Assembly: GCA_010909165.1 (NCBI GenBank)
Contig: VJWM01000325.1
Span: forward strand, 1-64,000
Direction of reading: 5' to 3'
Length of the DNA stretch: 64,000 nt
From: Anthoceros angustus
Taxonomy: Eukaryota; Streptophyta; Anthocerotopsida; Anthocerotales; Anthocerotaceae
Below the pieces are notes generated by a model. That model made no database searches. It was not told where the DNA came from and saw only the letters and a program-made list of their open reading frames with translations. A program made the translations under genes and the position numbers. Of the stretch, positions 1 to 11,334 are shown one piece after another (the stretch's first letter is position 1; each line of letters starts with the position of its first letter).

Positions 1-289
1 CGATGTACCGGGTGCATATGTTTGATTACCTTCGATTTGCCGAGCGCCGATCCCGATCAACCGGAGCTGGATGCGCTCGTGCACCCCATCCACTAAGCCG
101 GAGCTCCACCTCGGTGAAGGACCAAAAGAAAAAGTGAACAATTTGTTGTGAGATCGCGATCGGTCCCAAGCCATCCTTGTCGAGCTACCGAGTTGAGAGC
201 TGCTGAATCTTTAATGCTGCCCTTCAAACCGTGTGCATTTGTCGTTGTCTTTGGAATGCGCGGGCCTATTAACTTTTGTTGCCAATCGC

Positions 290-470
290 CGTGGGACATG
301 TGTGCAAGATCCGCGAGTTGAAAGAAGCGCGTTTTATTAGCATGGCCACAAAAGGATGTCGAACGTGGAATGCCCTTGGATCCGGTCTTGCAAAATGTGG
401 TGAGTCAAACATCACGCCACGCTTTTGACAAGTCGAGGCACAAGGATGTGGTGAAAGGGAATGCCTAAGG
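290..470 (+). pseudogene. Decayed PLS-type PPR fragment, copy 1
   Basis: Read across frames, the plus strand gives pieces typical of plant PLS-class pentatricopeptide repeats: a GELKEAR-like helix, a KDV(V)TWNAL-like stretch, an LAKCGE-like helix and a KDVVKGNA-like end. Stops and frameshifts break every frame. PPR proteins of this class bind organellar RNA and often serve in RNA editing, but this copy cannot encode one as written. It lies inside the tandem repeat and has a better preserved twin at about 2130-2315. Confidence 0.5.
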
Positions 471-2129
471 ATCTAGCTCTTGTCGAGTAGGTTGCATATG
501 CTTACGACGCTAAGGGAAGATGCTTAGGATGCTAAGGATGGATGATTAGGATGCTAAGGACACATGCTTAGGATGCTAAGGGCGAGATAGCCGAGGATGG
601 TAAGGCGGTGGCTCCCTCCCACAAAGCCAACATTATCCGAACCAAATTGTAAAGTTTCAAACATGAAAGACAAATCAAAAAGTAGTTTGAGTTATTTGAG
701 TAGTCGGAATACATTATATAATATTAAAAATAAATTAGAGTGATTGAAGAAATTCTTTGTCACTTTAAATAATTTTCAATAATAAATCATGATTAATGAT
801 CCTTGATTATTTAATTATAGTTTGAATTTTGAAACCCGACATGCTCACATGTCCTAGTGCCATAGGGTGACATGAGTATGCAAAAGAGTGTGTCATAAGG
901 TGCAGAACGCAAATAGTGTGTTACGGTGTGGTAGGGAGTGGCAGCCCATAAATAAATGAACTGAATTAATTAGTATGGCTGGTGGTTCAAGGATCCCGAC
1001 CTAAAAATCTTATCACGACTTGAAAAAACAACGGTCACACATTATGTAACATATTGGTGTGGGAAGCGTTACATGAGTGTGATGAGGGATCCGTGAGGCG
1101 AGGGCGGGAGGACTCGGAGGTGGTGCGTTACGCAAGGGCATCATTTTCTGTTACAAGATGGTCCAAAAGTGTTAGAATACTATGTTACAACATCCCCCGC
1201 CTTCCTAAAATTGCAATCTCCGATAAGTCGTGCTTTGTTTCGGTAATTTTAATCTCACCTATATATGTGGGTATTGTGTTAGTGTAAAATCAAACCTTTG
1301 TGCCCAACCTACGGAAACTTCATGAGTTGTTGTACATAGGACTTTTCGTATGTTTGATTACCTTCGATTTGCCGAGCGCCGATCCCGATCAACCGGAGCT
1401 GGATGCGGCTCGTGCACCCCATCCACTAAGCCGGAGCTCCACCTGAAGGACCAAAAGAAAAAGTGAACAATTTGTCGTGATTTAGATCGCAATCGCTCCC
1501 AAGCCATCCTTGTCAGAGCTACTGAGTTGAGAGCTGCTGAATCTACTGATGGGGGCCCCGATATGGACGCAACATTGTGGGACAACCTCCCTGACGATGT
1601 TGTGGGCGATGTCATGCAGTGTGATACTAATATCTGCACTTGGGTTTAGTGATTAATTAGCATTAATTAATCTACCAATTACTTATCTTTACTAATTACT
1701 AAGTAATTAGTGCTAATTAATCTCAAGCACTTATGACAATTAAGCATTGATTAGTGTTAATTAAACATAGTTAGCAATAGCTAAGTGGATAAGCTCAGGT
1801 AATATGCTTTGGCATATTCCTTGCATATTATAGTGTATTCTTAGGATATTTGCGGCATATGTTTGATTACCTTCGATTTGCGGCCGATCACGATCAACCG
1901 GAGCTGGATGCGGCTCGTGCACCCCATCCACTAAGGCTCCACCTCGGTGAAGGACCAAAAGAAAAAAGTGAACAATTTGTCGTGACGAGATCGCGATCGG
2001 TCCCAAGCCATCCTTGTCAGAGCTACTGAGTTGAGAGCTGCTGAATCTTTAATGTTGCCCTTCAAACCGTGTGCTTTTGTCGTTGTGCTGGAATGCGGCA
2101 GGCCTATTAACTTTTTTGTTGCCAACTGG

Positions 2130-2315
2130 CTGGTGTGGGACATGTGTGCAAGATCTGGCGAGTTGAAAGAAGCGCGGTTTTATTAGCATGGCCACAAAAG
2201 GATGTCGTAACGTGGAATGCCCTTGGATCTGGTCTTGCAAAATGTGGTGAGCTGAAACATCACGCTACGTTTTTGACAAGCTGAGGCACAAGGATGTGGT
2301 GAAAGGGAATGCCTA
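2130..2315 (+). pseudogene. Decayed PLS-type PPR fragment, copy 2
   Basis: This is the better preserved copy. One frame reads DMCARSGELKEAR, the next KDVVTWNALGSGLAKCGELK, and then FDKLRHKDVVKGNA. These are the helix signatures of successive plant PLS PPR motifs (compare the family pattern MYAKCG..EEAR..FD.M..KDVVSWNA). Frame changes fall at sites where the two tandem copies differ by indels, so part of the damage may be consensus error. I call it a captured gene fragment within a repeat. Confidence 0.55.
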
Positions 2316-3805
2316 AGGATCTAGCTCTTGTCGAGTAGGTTGCATATGCTTACGACGCTAAGGGAAGATGCTTAGGATGCTAAGGATGGATGATTAGGAT
2401 GCTAAGGACACATGTTTAGGATGCTAAGGGCGAGATAAGCGAGGATGGTAAGGCGGTGGCTCCCTCCCACAAAGCCAACATTATCCGAACCAAATTGTAA
2501 AGTTTCAAACATGAAAGACAAATCAAAAAGTAGTTTGAGTTATTTGAGTAGTGAATACATTATATAATATTAAAAATAAATTAGAGTGATTGAAGAAATT
2601 CTTTGTCACTTTAAATAATTTTCAATAATAAATCATGATTAATGATCCTTGATTATTTAATTATAGTTTGAATTTTGAAACCCGACATGCTCACATGTCC
2701 TAGTGCCATAGGGTGACATGAGTATGCAAAAGAGTGTGTCATAAGGTGCACGCGCAAATAGTGTGTTACAGGTGTGGTAGGGAGTGGCAGCCCATAAATA
2801 AATGAACCAATTAATTAGTATGGCTGGTGGTTCAAGGATCCGGACCTAAAAATCTTATCACGACTTGAAAAAACAACGAACGGTCACACATTATGTAACA
2901 TATTGGTGTGGGGGCGTTACATGAGTGTGATGAGGGATCCGGCCCGAGGCGAGGGCGGGAGGACTCGGGAGGTGGTGCGTTACGCAAGGGCATCATTTTT
3001 ACAAGATGGTCCAAAAGTGTTAGAATACTATGTTACAACATCCCCCGCCTTCCTAAAATTGCAATCCGAAGTCGTGCTTTGTTTCGGTAATTTTAATCTC
3101 AGCCTATATATGTGGGGTATTGTGTTAGTGTAAAATCAAACCTTTGTGCCCAACCCGCTGGAAACTTCAGCTGAGTTGTTGTACATAGGACTTTTCGTAT
3201 GTTTGATTACCTTTCGATTTGCCGAGCGGCCGCCGATCCTGATCAACCGGAGCTGGATGCAGCTCGTGCACCCCATCCACCAAGCTGGAGCTCCACCTCG
3301 GTGAAGGACCAAAAGAAAAAAGTGAACAATTTGTCGTGACGAGATCGCAATCGCTCCCAAGCCATCCTTGTCAGAGCTACTGAGTTGAGAGCTGCTGAAT
3401 CTACTGATGGGGGCCCCGATATGGACGCAACATTGTGGGACAACCTCCCTGACGATGTTGTGGGCGTCATGCGTGTGATACTAATATCTCGGGTTTAGTG
3501 ATTAATTAGCATTAATTAATCTACCAATTACTTATCTTTACTAATTACTAAGTAATTAGTGCTAATTAATCTCAAGCACTTATGACAATTAAGCATTGAT
3601 TAGTGTTAATTAAACATAGTTAGCAATAGCTAAGTGGATAAGCTCAGGTAATATGCTTTGGCATATTCCTTGCATATTATAGTGTATTCTTAGGATATTT
3701 GCGGCATATGCTGATGCCAATAGAATATCTTAGGAATATGCCGATGCCAAAGGCTAGTATATGTAGACCCCTCCACTGAGGACAAACTCAGATCATAGCT
3801 TGTCC

Positions 3806-3986
3806 TCATGCTAGGCGATGCTAGGCGATGCTAGGCGACACGTCGCGATGCTAGGCGACACTAGGCGACGCTATGCTAGGCGACGCTAGGCGACGCTATG
3901 CTAGGCGACGCTAGGCGACGCTATGCTAGGCGACGCTAAGCGACGCTATGCTAGGCGACGCCAGGCGACGCTAGACGACGCGAGGG
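3806..3986. repeat. Minisatellite of ~10-bp unit ctaggcgacg
   Basis: About 180 bp consist of variants of ctaggcgacg, with a higher-order step of about 25 bp in which ctatg interrupts two basic units. It separates the 1.85-kb tandem repeat from the gene island. Confidence 0.9.
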
Positions 3987-4771
3987 GACGTCCTTGGTAC
4001 CAACGCTGATGTGCATAGTCTACCACAAGGGTAAGTCAACTTTCAGGGCAATTATCTTGTCCAACAAGCCATGGCAAGCTGAAAACGTGAATTCAGATTT
4101 GAACATACTGGGTCCTGGAGATGAGGATCATTCAGGCGTGCCAATAAACGCCTCATTGGATCAAGATCAACTGTTAAACAGCTGGTTTGGAAAAGGAAAC
4201 AACAACCATACTCATCAACGCTAAGGACCTAATGAGAACAGTTTGAGTACTACTTGGGAGCAAGACACTTGATCCAGCGTCAGGGAGAGGCTGGTCGATG
4301 AAAAAGGGGATCTTAATTTGAATCGGATACATAGTACCTAGACAACGTCTAATATCAAATTACAGATTTGAGATTTTTTTAATTTAATATTTTCAAAAAT
4401 AAATCAAAAGAAACCCATGGAGAAATCTTCAGCAAGGGTTCTGATTCCCCTGTGTTACACGTCGGGTTATCGTAAGGTTCGAAATATGTAATCAAATACG
4501 TTCCGCAGAGGACAAAATCACGACGATCTTGTTTTCTACCTAGTCCGTAACAGTTGTTTTGCAACGGACTGCGGCTGGCCATCTTGGATGGTTCGCATTA
4601 GCACGTCGTACAACGGGAAACGGTATGCCATGAAGTATATATTGCTAGAGCAACTACCCACATCAGAGAGCAGATGAAACGCGTGTGCATCGGCTGGGAA
4701 GCACGAAAGTGAATACATATCTACCTACACAGCCCAAGCATTGCATTTGGACAAAGCCCAGGTCTGCTTGT
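3987..4771. other. Intergenic stretch before the glutaredoxin gene
   Basis: No gene could be supported here. A 76-codon open frame at 3994-4224 (+) has no recognisable motif. The right part probably holds the 3' UTR of the glutaredoxin gene, which ends at 4772 on the minus strand. Confidence 0.4.
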
Positions 4772-5470
4772 TCACAATTCGCTCTTCTTGCTCAACAGCT
4801 TGGCCAGCTTTCCGTTCTGATGAGCCTCAACAATGTCTGCAGACAACCATCGGTTCGTGACAAGTGGAACTCAGACGCGCGCTACCCGGCACAGCATCGG
4901 AAGCATCCAACGGCAGAATTTGAGTCCGGAGGTACATACCGTCGGAGCCACCAATGTGCTTGCCGTGGATAAAAACTTGGGGAACAGTGCGGCGTCCCAC
5001 CAGCTCACTCACCGCTCTCTGGATGTCGCCCCCATCCTCTGTTGTGATACGTAAAAGTTAGGCGGCCAAGAGATTGGGAAGACGAAACCAGCAAATGAAG
5101 AAACAAACCTCGCTCATCGAGCTCCACCACGAACGGCTTCTCGTGCAACTCGTGGAACACGGATTTGGCCCGCTTGCAATAGCTGTTAGACCGGAGGAGA
5201 AGGTTAGGTGAGAGCAAGGAAGCAGCCGCGGTGAGCAAACCCTAGCGCCGTTCCGGCCATGGTTCGGATCTTTTGCTGCAGTTCACAAGTGGAAGAAGAG
5301 CAGGAAGAAACTCACGGACAGTAGGACTTGGAGAAGATGACGATTGGGTGACCATGGATCACTCTCTCCACGAACGCGCTGGCCGTCTCCGCTGACGCCA
5401 AGCTGCATTGCTGAAGCACCACTGTTAGCACCGCGAGCAGCAGCACAAGCCACGACTTCCGCCCCGCCAT
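4772..5470 (-). CDS. Glutaredoxin, CPYC class, secretory type (GRXC3/C4-like)
   Basis: A dithiol glutaredoxin that would reduce disulfides or glutathione mixed disulfides using glutathione. Four exons on the minus strand: 5470-5316, 5182-5109, 5038-4940 and 4836-4772, all with GT-AG introns, giving 130 residues. The N-terminus ([20 protein letters not shown]) is a hydrophobic signal sequence, as in plant GRXC3/GRXC4, so entry into the secretory pathway is likely. The active site SYCPYCKRAK is split by intron 1 after CP. The glutathione-binding TVPQVFI and GGSDD motifs follow, and the C-terminus is rich in Lys and Leu. A Met at 5506 is in frame upstream, but 5470 gives the clean signal peptide. 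Length and exon order match the plant family. I am confident of the family and less so of the exact paralogue. Confidence 0.93.
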
Positions 5471-5730
5471 CGCACCGAAGCGTTGATGTTTCTGCAAAGA
5501 CTGCACTTGCAGCGACCGAGATTGGGGGTTATACTCAAAGGTGCCGCTTTCACACTAGGTTGCCCGTTTCGAAGTACATCAAACTGTCAGTGTCACTCGA
5601 CACGCTGCGGCAGCAGTAGTTCATCACAGACGAGCATGGTTTGTGTCTCCCGACCTCTTTGATGATACATTCATGGGTGAATAAAGGCATGGTTAATTAA
5701 TGGAAGAATGCACCTCTACAATTTGCAGAA

Positions 5731-7273
5731 CTACTTCCCGATCACATTAATCCTAACTTGGGCAATGACTTCTGGATGCAACTTGATCTCAGCCACGTAC
5801 TGTCCTACTTCACGGATCTCTGGAACAGTGATGATCCTCTTGTCGATATCTCTGCAGACGTACGAAGAACAAATCTTGAGCAACCAGACATGGGTGTAGG
5901 GTTGCGAGACGATGCATCGCCTGTGAGAATTGGATGAAACTCACCTGGCAGTGTTTGCCTTGATGATGTCCGCAATATCCTGGGAAGTGACCCTAATGGA
6001 TATGGATCACGGTTGAGAGCGTCAGTACTTGAAGTGGTGCATCAAATGCGAATGACATGGACATAACTGTAGCACACTTACGATCCAAAGATCTGCTTCC
6101 CCACTCCAGCTTTACGTTGGACTTTGAAGCCCCCAATAGTTTGGAATTGCCTGGCAATGGTTTCTGCCTCTTGTTTTATCTGCAGCAACCAAACGGCACA
6201 ACCCGAGTGTTTAGCATAACATCTTGACCCGGTCCTCCTGGCAGCATGCCCGACATGCACAATGATAATACCGTACCCTTTGCCTTTCAGCCTCCTCCTT
6301 GTCTTTCTCCACTTTAATAGCCCTGCCAGCACAAAACGATTCCCATCTCTGAGCCCTCTGTATCCTGATATATGTTCTTGTCCAGCGACTGTTCTCCACA
6401 GAGTTCCAAAACACCCCTTACTTCAAAATCTCAGGAGTTGCCATCTTGGCTTTCCCGAGAGGATACAGAAAGTTTCGAAAGTAGCCTGGTTTGACGGCCA
6501 ATAGCTCACCGGTCTTTCCAAGATTTGCAACATCTTGAGTCAAGACAATCTGCACATGCAGAGAACAAGAGACAACACCATAAACTACCACCCGAGCCCT
6601 GGTCATCGTCATCAGAGTTCCGGCACGATGAAACAAACTTCACCTGTCGTCTCTTTTGCACCCTCTTGTTGGCAGTAACCACTAGTCTCTGGTACGGGAT
6701 CGGGGCACTGGTTGAAATACTAGACTTAACCTGCACAGTGCACGTCACAATGAGCTCTTCGAATGCACGTAGAAATGAAAGCACAGCTTACGAATGAAAT
6801 AGGTGTCCACAACGTCCAAGAATCCGCGTGCCACACTCACAAACATGTATAAATCTCAACCACACTGCCACAACTTCTGGATGCCAGACTGCATCCCGGC
6901 CTAGAGAGCGGAAATGATACGAAAAGAAGTCATTCGTGCCATAGGATGCTATCAGAAACAGAATGCTCCCAACCGCAATCCCATTGATGACTGTCACCGA
7001 GCCTGCTCAAGTTAGCCATCTGTATGACTGCGCGTTCCCTTGTCCAAACATTCAAAACAGCAGGCCCCCAAGACGGCACCGTCTAGCTGCCAATAATGAG
7101 TAAAGCAAAGCGAGAGGCAATGCCGCTTCCCGGCTAGGAGATCACAGAAAAAAACGCAGGACTTCAGGAAACCTCGACACACTTACGGAGATAGTGTTCT
7201 GAACTCGCAGGCCTTCACAATAGGGGAAAACCGTGGCGGGGCAGGCTGAGGCGGCCAAAGTCAGGGCCTCCAT
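5731..7273 (-). CDS. RPL9: Plastid 50S ribosomal protein L9 (bL9c)
   Basis: Nuclear gene for the bacterial-type large-subunit protein bL9 of the plastid ribosome. Seven exons on the minus strand: 7273-7187, 6730-6644, 6549-6422, 6322-6277, 6179-6082, 5992-5945 and 5851-5731, all phases joining, 204 residues. Residues 1 to about 45 form a transit-like region ([16 protein letters not shown]..). The mature part starts near KKR-like [17 protein letters not shown]. The N-domain then shows GYFRNFLYP, followed by the long basic/acidic linker helix ([12 protein letters not shown]), the [20 protein letters not shown] segment and the C-domain ([17 protein letters not shown]). Length fits the plant family (about 197 residues). 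It shares a 252-bp gap with the mitochondrial ferredoxin start, so a common divergent promoter is likely. Confidence 0.95.
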
Positions 7274-7525
7274 AGTTGCAGCGTGTCCTGAGCTCACAGA
7301 GGTGTGAGCTTTCCCACACACATGTTCCTGTCCTCACAGCAGTCTTCGCTGAATCGCCCCAGCCGATAAGTATCGGATAAACAGCCGAATAGAATCGGAA
7401 ATGAAACGGCAGAGCCTTTCGTCCTGATTAGGGTTTCCCGCCTACAGTGTAGCGCGAGCTTGAATGACAGCATCGGTAGGGGCGGAATCTAAGACTGTGT
7501 TGGGACCTCGGGGACGGATCAGGCC
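7274..7525. promoter_or_regulatory. Divergent promoter between bL9 and mitochondrial ferredoxin
   Basis: Only 252 bp separate the start codons of bL9 (-) and mitochondrial ferredoxin (+). Both 5' UTRs and core promoters must lie here or inside first exons. I see no clear TATA box. Both proteins are nuclear-encoded and imported into organelles, so shared control would make sense, but that is inference. Confidence 0.5.
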
Positions 7526-9556
7526 ATGGCGGCTGTTGTGAGACGAGCGGTGCCGAGGTCGGTTCTGGCCGCAGCAAGGTCTGCCGTGCGGGGTTGGCAT
7601 TCTTCCGTTGGATTGGAGGCTCGGGCTTTCGATGCTGCTCCCAGGATGAGGGCCGGAAGGGCTGCTTCTGAGTTTGCTGCACCGTCTGGTTCCAGCGGGT
7701 CTTTTCTCCATGCGGCAAGAAGCAGCTTGCCTCGGATTGCCTGTGCGCAGTCCCTTCTTCCCCTGCACAGCGCCATGGCTGCTGCTCGGCTTGTGTCCCG
7801 CCTCAGCGCCAGTTCCTTCTCCGAGCAGGCTCTATTGGACGGTATGTCCCTTGTTCCGCTTCTTTGTGTAATTAGGGTTTAGGGAACAGGGTCTTTTCTT
7901 GCGATTCGTTTTCCTTCACGGTAGGCAGCCTGCATTGGTTGAGAGCGTAATGTCTGAGCGTGTCCGTGGATGGAGTGGCTGGGCAATGTGTCGTTTGTGA
8001 GAGTGGCAATGTTACTGGTATTTGGATCGGTACCAGTATTGCCTTAGGTCATGGTGAATGGGCAATTGATGTACTTCATTATGATGCGAGTGCAGGGTCA
8101 TGGATTTCTGAAGATGTATAGAATGTGAAAGAGTTGACAAGGATGCAAAACCTCACCAGAGCCAGATTTAGATGATGTGGACGTTTTTGTAGCTGTAAGT
8201 CCCTGGCTCATCCCATGGAACGCTGCATTGAGTCGATCCATCTTCGACTTGTGTAAAGACTGGTTCGTGCCATTTTGTATAAAGGCAGCTGGGCTGCAAA
8301 AACCAGTCCGGTGCAATGGCCCAGTTTGACATGGACGTGTGTAGTCGTACGTATGAAGCTATGGATCTCACTATGAGGTGTCTCTTTGTGATCACCAGCG
8401 AACCGTGGCGAGCAGAGGCGCAACATGTCATCGGGTGGGCAGCCTGGTGCTAGAAATGAAGGAGCAAAGGAAACGTTGGTAGCCCCTGTAACCTATTTGG
8501 GAATTACGGTTCAAAATCTCTTGTCTTCACACCATCACTAGGAGGGTCCGTCATCGTTAAGCATTACACTTGTTTGTTAAATTGTCAAGGTATCTGCATG
8601 CCGGGAAGCTTGTGCTGCGCAAGTCTATTGGAGATTCGCTTGATGCGCTTGTGATGGTGGTAACAATGATATGTCCCGTCCATGTGTTGTATGGCTTCTC
8701 AGAATCTCTGTGACCTTTGTTAACAAAGACGGGGAGGAGCAAACCGTCAAAGTCCCTGTGGGTACAAGCATGCTTGAAGCTGCTCACGCAAATGACATCG
8801 AGCTAGAAGGTATCTAAGATTTGCATTCCCTTGGAGGGCCAGGCTAGCATCACCTCTGATTTTTTTGATTCTCGCTTGTGCTCGTTGTAACACTCCATTC
8901 GCTGTACAGGTGCCTGCGAGGGATCATTAGCTTGCTCAACTTGCCATGTGATTTTGATGGTATTACCCATCTCTTCCCAGTTTGGCATGATTCTCTTGGT
9001 CTATTGTGTGCTGTCCAGTTACTACCTACACAAGTTTCCGGTTTTTCCGCTGTCACCGAGTTCTTAAACTATCCTCATTCCTCTCTCACCTGTGAGGCCT
9101 GCGGCTGAAAGAGCTCGAAGAGTAAGGAGATATTTATCAGCTTTGGTTTCATGTATGAAATCCGAGTTAAATCGTATCCCAACAAGTCTGAAAACTTAGC
9201 GTCCTTCTCATATGTCAAATCCTCCGTCCCTGTGCTAATCCGTGCATGTGGGTATGATCTGAAAAGCAGGATGAAGACTACTACAGCAAATTACCAGAAC
9301 CCTCAGATGAAGAAAATGACATGCTCGACCTTGCCTTCGGTCTAACTGAAACGTAAGCATCTCCGAAGGCATTCGCTCAGTCTGCCTTCCCGTCTGTTCA
9401 AGCCGTCACTCTGCTTAACTCTCCCAAGCTGTCTGGTGCAGGTCCCGGTTGGGATGCCAAGTCATAGCCAAAGCAGAGCTGAACGGAATGCGGCTTGCAC
9501 TCCCTGCCGCCACCCGAAACTTTGCTGTGGACGGCCATGTCCCGAAGCCCCATTAG
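7526..9556 (+). CDS. MFDX: Mitochondrial [2Fe-2S] ferredoxin (adrenodoxin type)
   Basis: Electron carrier for mitochondrial Fe-S cluster assembly, between NADPH-adrenodoxin reductase and the ISU scaffold, and for related reductions. Six exons with matching phases: 7526-7841, 8399-8474, 8703-8809, 8910-8959, 9270-9352 and 9442-9556, giving 248 residues. The first ~120 residues are a long Arg/Ala/Ser-rich presequence, longer than usual for the family. The core has ISVTFVNKDGEEQTVKVPVG, then the cluster ligands in ACEGSLACSTCHVI (C-x5-C-x2-C) and the fourth Cys in SRLGCQVI. It ends with the family's conserved C-terminus NFAVDGHVPKPH. Exon 2 (residues near NRGEQRR) is the least conserved part, but its phases fit exactly. 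It converges with the DUF4336 gene, whose stop is 115 bp away. Confidence 0.95.
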
Positions 9557-9670
9557 TCTCAGGTGGACACTTGAATAAAGTCCCTTTGGGATCGCCCTAG
9601 CAAAAGTACTTTGTGTCATAAAATGCACGGACGCAGATCGAACCTCCAGGAGTCCTACGCCGTTGGCAGG

Positions 9671-10960
9671 TCAGCCTCTCGTGGTTTTCCGACTGGTCAG
9701 GGTTTCCTTCACGACTCCTGCGGAGACCAAGAAGGCATCCAGGGCCGACAGCGTCCTCATGTCGGCCTCCGGGAACGCAATGCTCACTTGCCTGAACACG
9801 TTGGAAATCGAAGCCCAGAAAGGCTCCTTCTTCTCCTGCCGCTCGATGAGAAGGTCATCCAAAAACGCGAACGCCGCCAGCAAATCGCTCCCGGTGGCAG
9901 CAATAGGGGCTGCGAAATGCGCCGGGATAATGCGCTTGAATTTCCAGTCCCGCACAATAGCGTCCACCCAGGCGCGCACCGCATCCGGCGCCTTGTCGAA
10001 CACCAGCGTTTTCACAATCGGGGACACGATGAGGCGCTTCGAGATCTGCGCGAACGTGCTTTTGGGCTCCAGCAGATCCGCAGGCCCTAGAAACAGTATC
10101 TGCAGCACCATCCTCTCCCACCCCCGCTGCCGGGTCTCCGGATCGTCCACCAGCGGCCCGTCGGGGATCTCCCGCCCCTGGCTCAGCAGCCGCACGGCCA
10201 GGTTGTTCTTGGCCGCGTCCAGCAGCGACTCCCGGCTCACCACCTCGGGCGGCTCGTCCGGGACCAGGATCACCGCATCCGTCACCAGCAGCGTCTGGGT
10301 CCTGCGGTGGAAGAAGGCCACCTCCACGTACGGCCCGATGCCCACGGGCGAGCTCAGCACCTTGAGCTCCAGCTCCCCCGCCCACGGCAGCCCCGGGTCC
10401 CCCTCCCGCAGCACCCGCGCCCGGAAGATGCCCAGAAACTCCAGCGGGAGGTCGAGCGGCCAGCTCCACAGCCGCGGCGCCACCCACACCTCCGCCCGAG
10501 GGAACTTCCGGGAAAACGGCCCCAGGAAGATCTTGTGCTCGTACGCGAAGGTGGGCAGCACGATGAAGCCCACCGGCGCTCCGAGCTCCTTCACCAGCCG
10601 CACGCACTCCTCCGTGGGCGCGATGGGCGCGTGCACCCACAGCTCCCCGGATTGCAGCTTGATCACTGTCATCCGCGTGTTGGTGCTCACGCTGGTGAAT
10701 CCCAGCGCCTGCTGCTGCTCGAACATCCACACCCGCCCCCGCTCCACCTCCTTCCGGATCGTCCTCCGCGTCAGGAACGGCCCCAGCGGAAACGGGAACC
10801 CTGTGATGTTCACATACCACCTGTCCCCGCCTGCTCCGGAAGCTCCTTCCGCCCCGCATCTCCCTGCAATGCCGCCCTCCACACCTGCCTCCCCTGCTGC
10901 GCAATCTCCATCCAGGAGCATCCACTGCAACGTAGCAGGAGGAGCAGCTGCACTCGCCAT
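9671..10960 (-). CDS. DUF4336 family protein, probably plastid
   Basis: A single uninterrupted frame of 429 codons. The sequence matches, from memory, the plant and cyanobacterial DUF4336 family, which is related to the metallo-beta-lactamase fold. Recognisable segments are ITGFPFPLGPFLTRRTIR, NTRMTVIKL.SGELWVHAPIAPT, GFIVLPTFAYEHKIFLGPF, VAFFHRRTQTLLVTDAVI and RIIPAHFAAPI. The molecular function is unknown. The annotated Met (10960) is followed by an Ala/Gly-rich lead of about 50 residues. Just upstream, in another frame, the minus strand reads a Met-Ala-rich, Arg/Ser-containing stretch from about 11045 that looks more like a plastid transit peptide, so the true N-terminus may involve an unseen frame change. 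Intronless, unlike most neighbours. Confidence 0.85.
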   Translation of the reverse strand: MASAAAPPATLQWMLLDGDCAAGEAGVEGGIAGRCGAEGASGAGGDRWYVNITGFPFPLGPFLTRRTIRKEVERGRVWMFEQQQALGFTSVSTNTRMTVIKLQSGELWVHAPIAPTEECVRLVKELGAPVGFIVLPTFAYEHKIFLGPFSRKFPRAEVWVAPRLWSWPLDLPLEFLGIFRARVLREGDPGLPWAGELELKVLSSPVGIGPYVEVAFFHRRTQTLLVTDAVILVPDEPPEVVSRESLLDAAKNNLAVRLLSQGREIPDGPLVDDPETRQRGWERMVLQILFLGPADLLEPKSTFAQISKRLIVSPIVKTLVFDKAPDAVRAWVDAIVRDWKFKRIIPAHFAAPIAATGSDLLAAFAFLDDLLIERQEKKEPFWASISNVFRQVSIAFPEADMRTLSALDAFLVSAGVVKETLTSRKTTRG

Positions 10961-11334
10961 CCCCTGCCCCGCGCAAGCCGGCCCGACGCAGAGACAAGGA
11001 GTGGTGAGGCGCCCACGCCGTTGCCATCGCAGCCATCCCCGGTTGCGACAGGAACGAACAGAGCCTCACCTTCTGGTGTGCTGAGTACTTCCTGGCAAAA
11101 TTGGGGCACAATTCATCCACATTTGACCCCGGTAACTCATGCACGATCGTCACCGCACATGAACGAGCTTGGTCAGATGGTTGAGCAACGTTTTAATAAA
11201 CCGGAAGTCCGCGGATCGAAACTTCCCTTCGGGCTGTGATCCAGATGCCCAGATGCCCTGCTGTGTGGTGTGATGAGGTTCTTTCATTCGGCCGGCCAGC
11301 CAGCCGGCGAAGGAATCCTCCTGGCCCTAGCTAG
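10961..11334. other. Intergenic: 5' region of DUF4336 gene, 3' region of NFU gene
   Basis: Between two minus-strand genes. The left ~90 bp read on the minus strand as a transit-peptide-like stretch (MAAMATAWAPHHSLSLRRAG) in a frame different from the DUF4336 ORF. The rest shows no gene. Confidence 0.4.

Larger units (their letters stand above)
1..3710. repeat. Tandem pair of ~1.85-kb repeat units
   Basis: Two units follow each other head to tail. The segment beginning gtttgattaccttcgatttg occurs near 20, 1349, 1859 and 3198, so each unit carries two related sub-blocks and the period is about 1.84-1.85 kb. Long AT-rich parts (for example about 640-900 against 2490-2750) are almost identical between units. 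Differences are small indels at CG, CCG or CTG sites. Each unit holds a decayed PPR fragment, a short run of ggatgctaag-like direct repeats (about 500-580 and 2360-2440) and an AT-rich tail. The window starts inside the first unit. No LTR or transposase could be seen. Confidence 0.85.

Noticed and set aside
1-640. LTR of a retrotransposon
   Set aside because: The tandem unit has no clear TG..CA ends, primer-binding site or polypurine tract that I could identify.
9663-11084. Long plus-strand open frame (473 codons) opposite the DUF4336 gene
   Set aside because: It is a GC-driven shadow: the composition is Ser/Arg/Pro-rich without any motif, while the minus strand encodes a conserved protein family over the same bases.
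9855-11153. Second long minus-strand frame (432 codons) overlapping DUF4336
   Set aside because: Gly/Ala/Arg-rich, out of frame with the conserved protein; only its first ~25 residues are of interest as a possible transit peptide.
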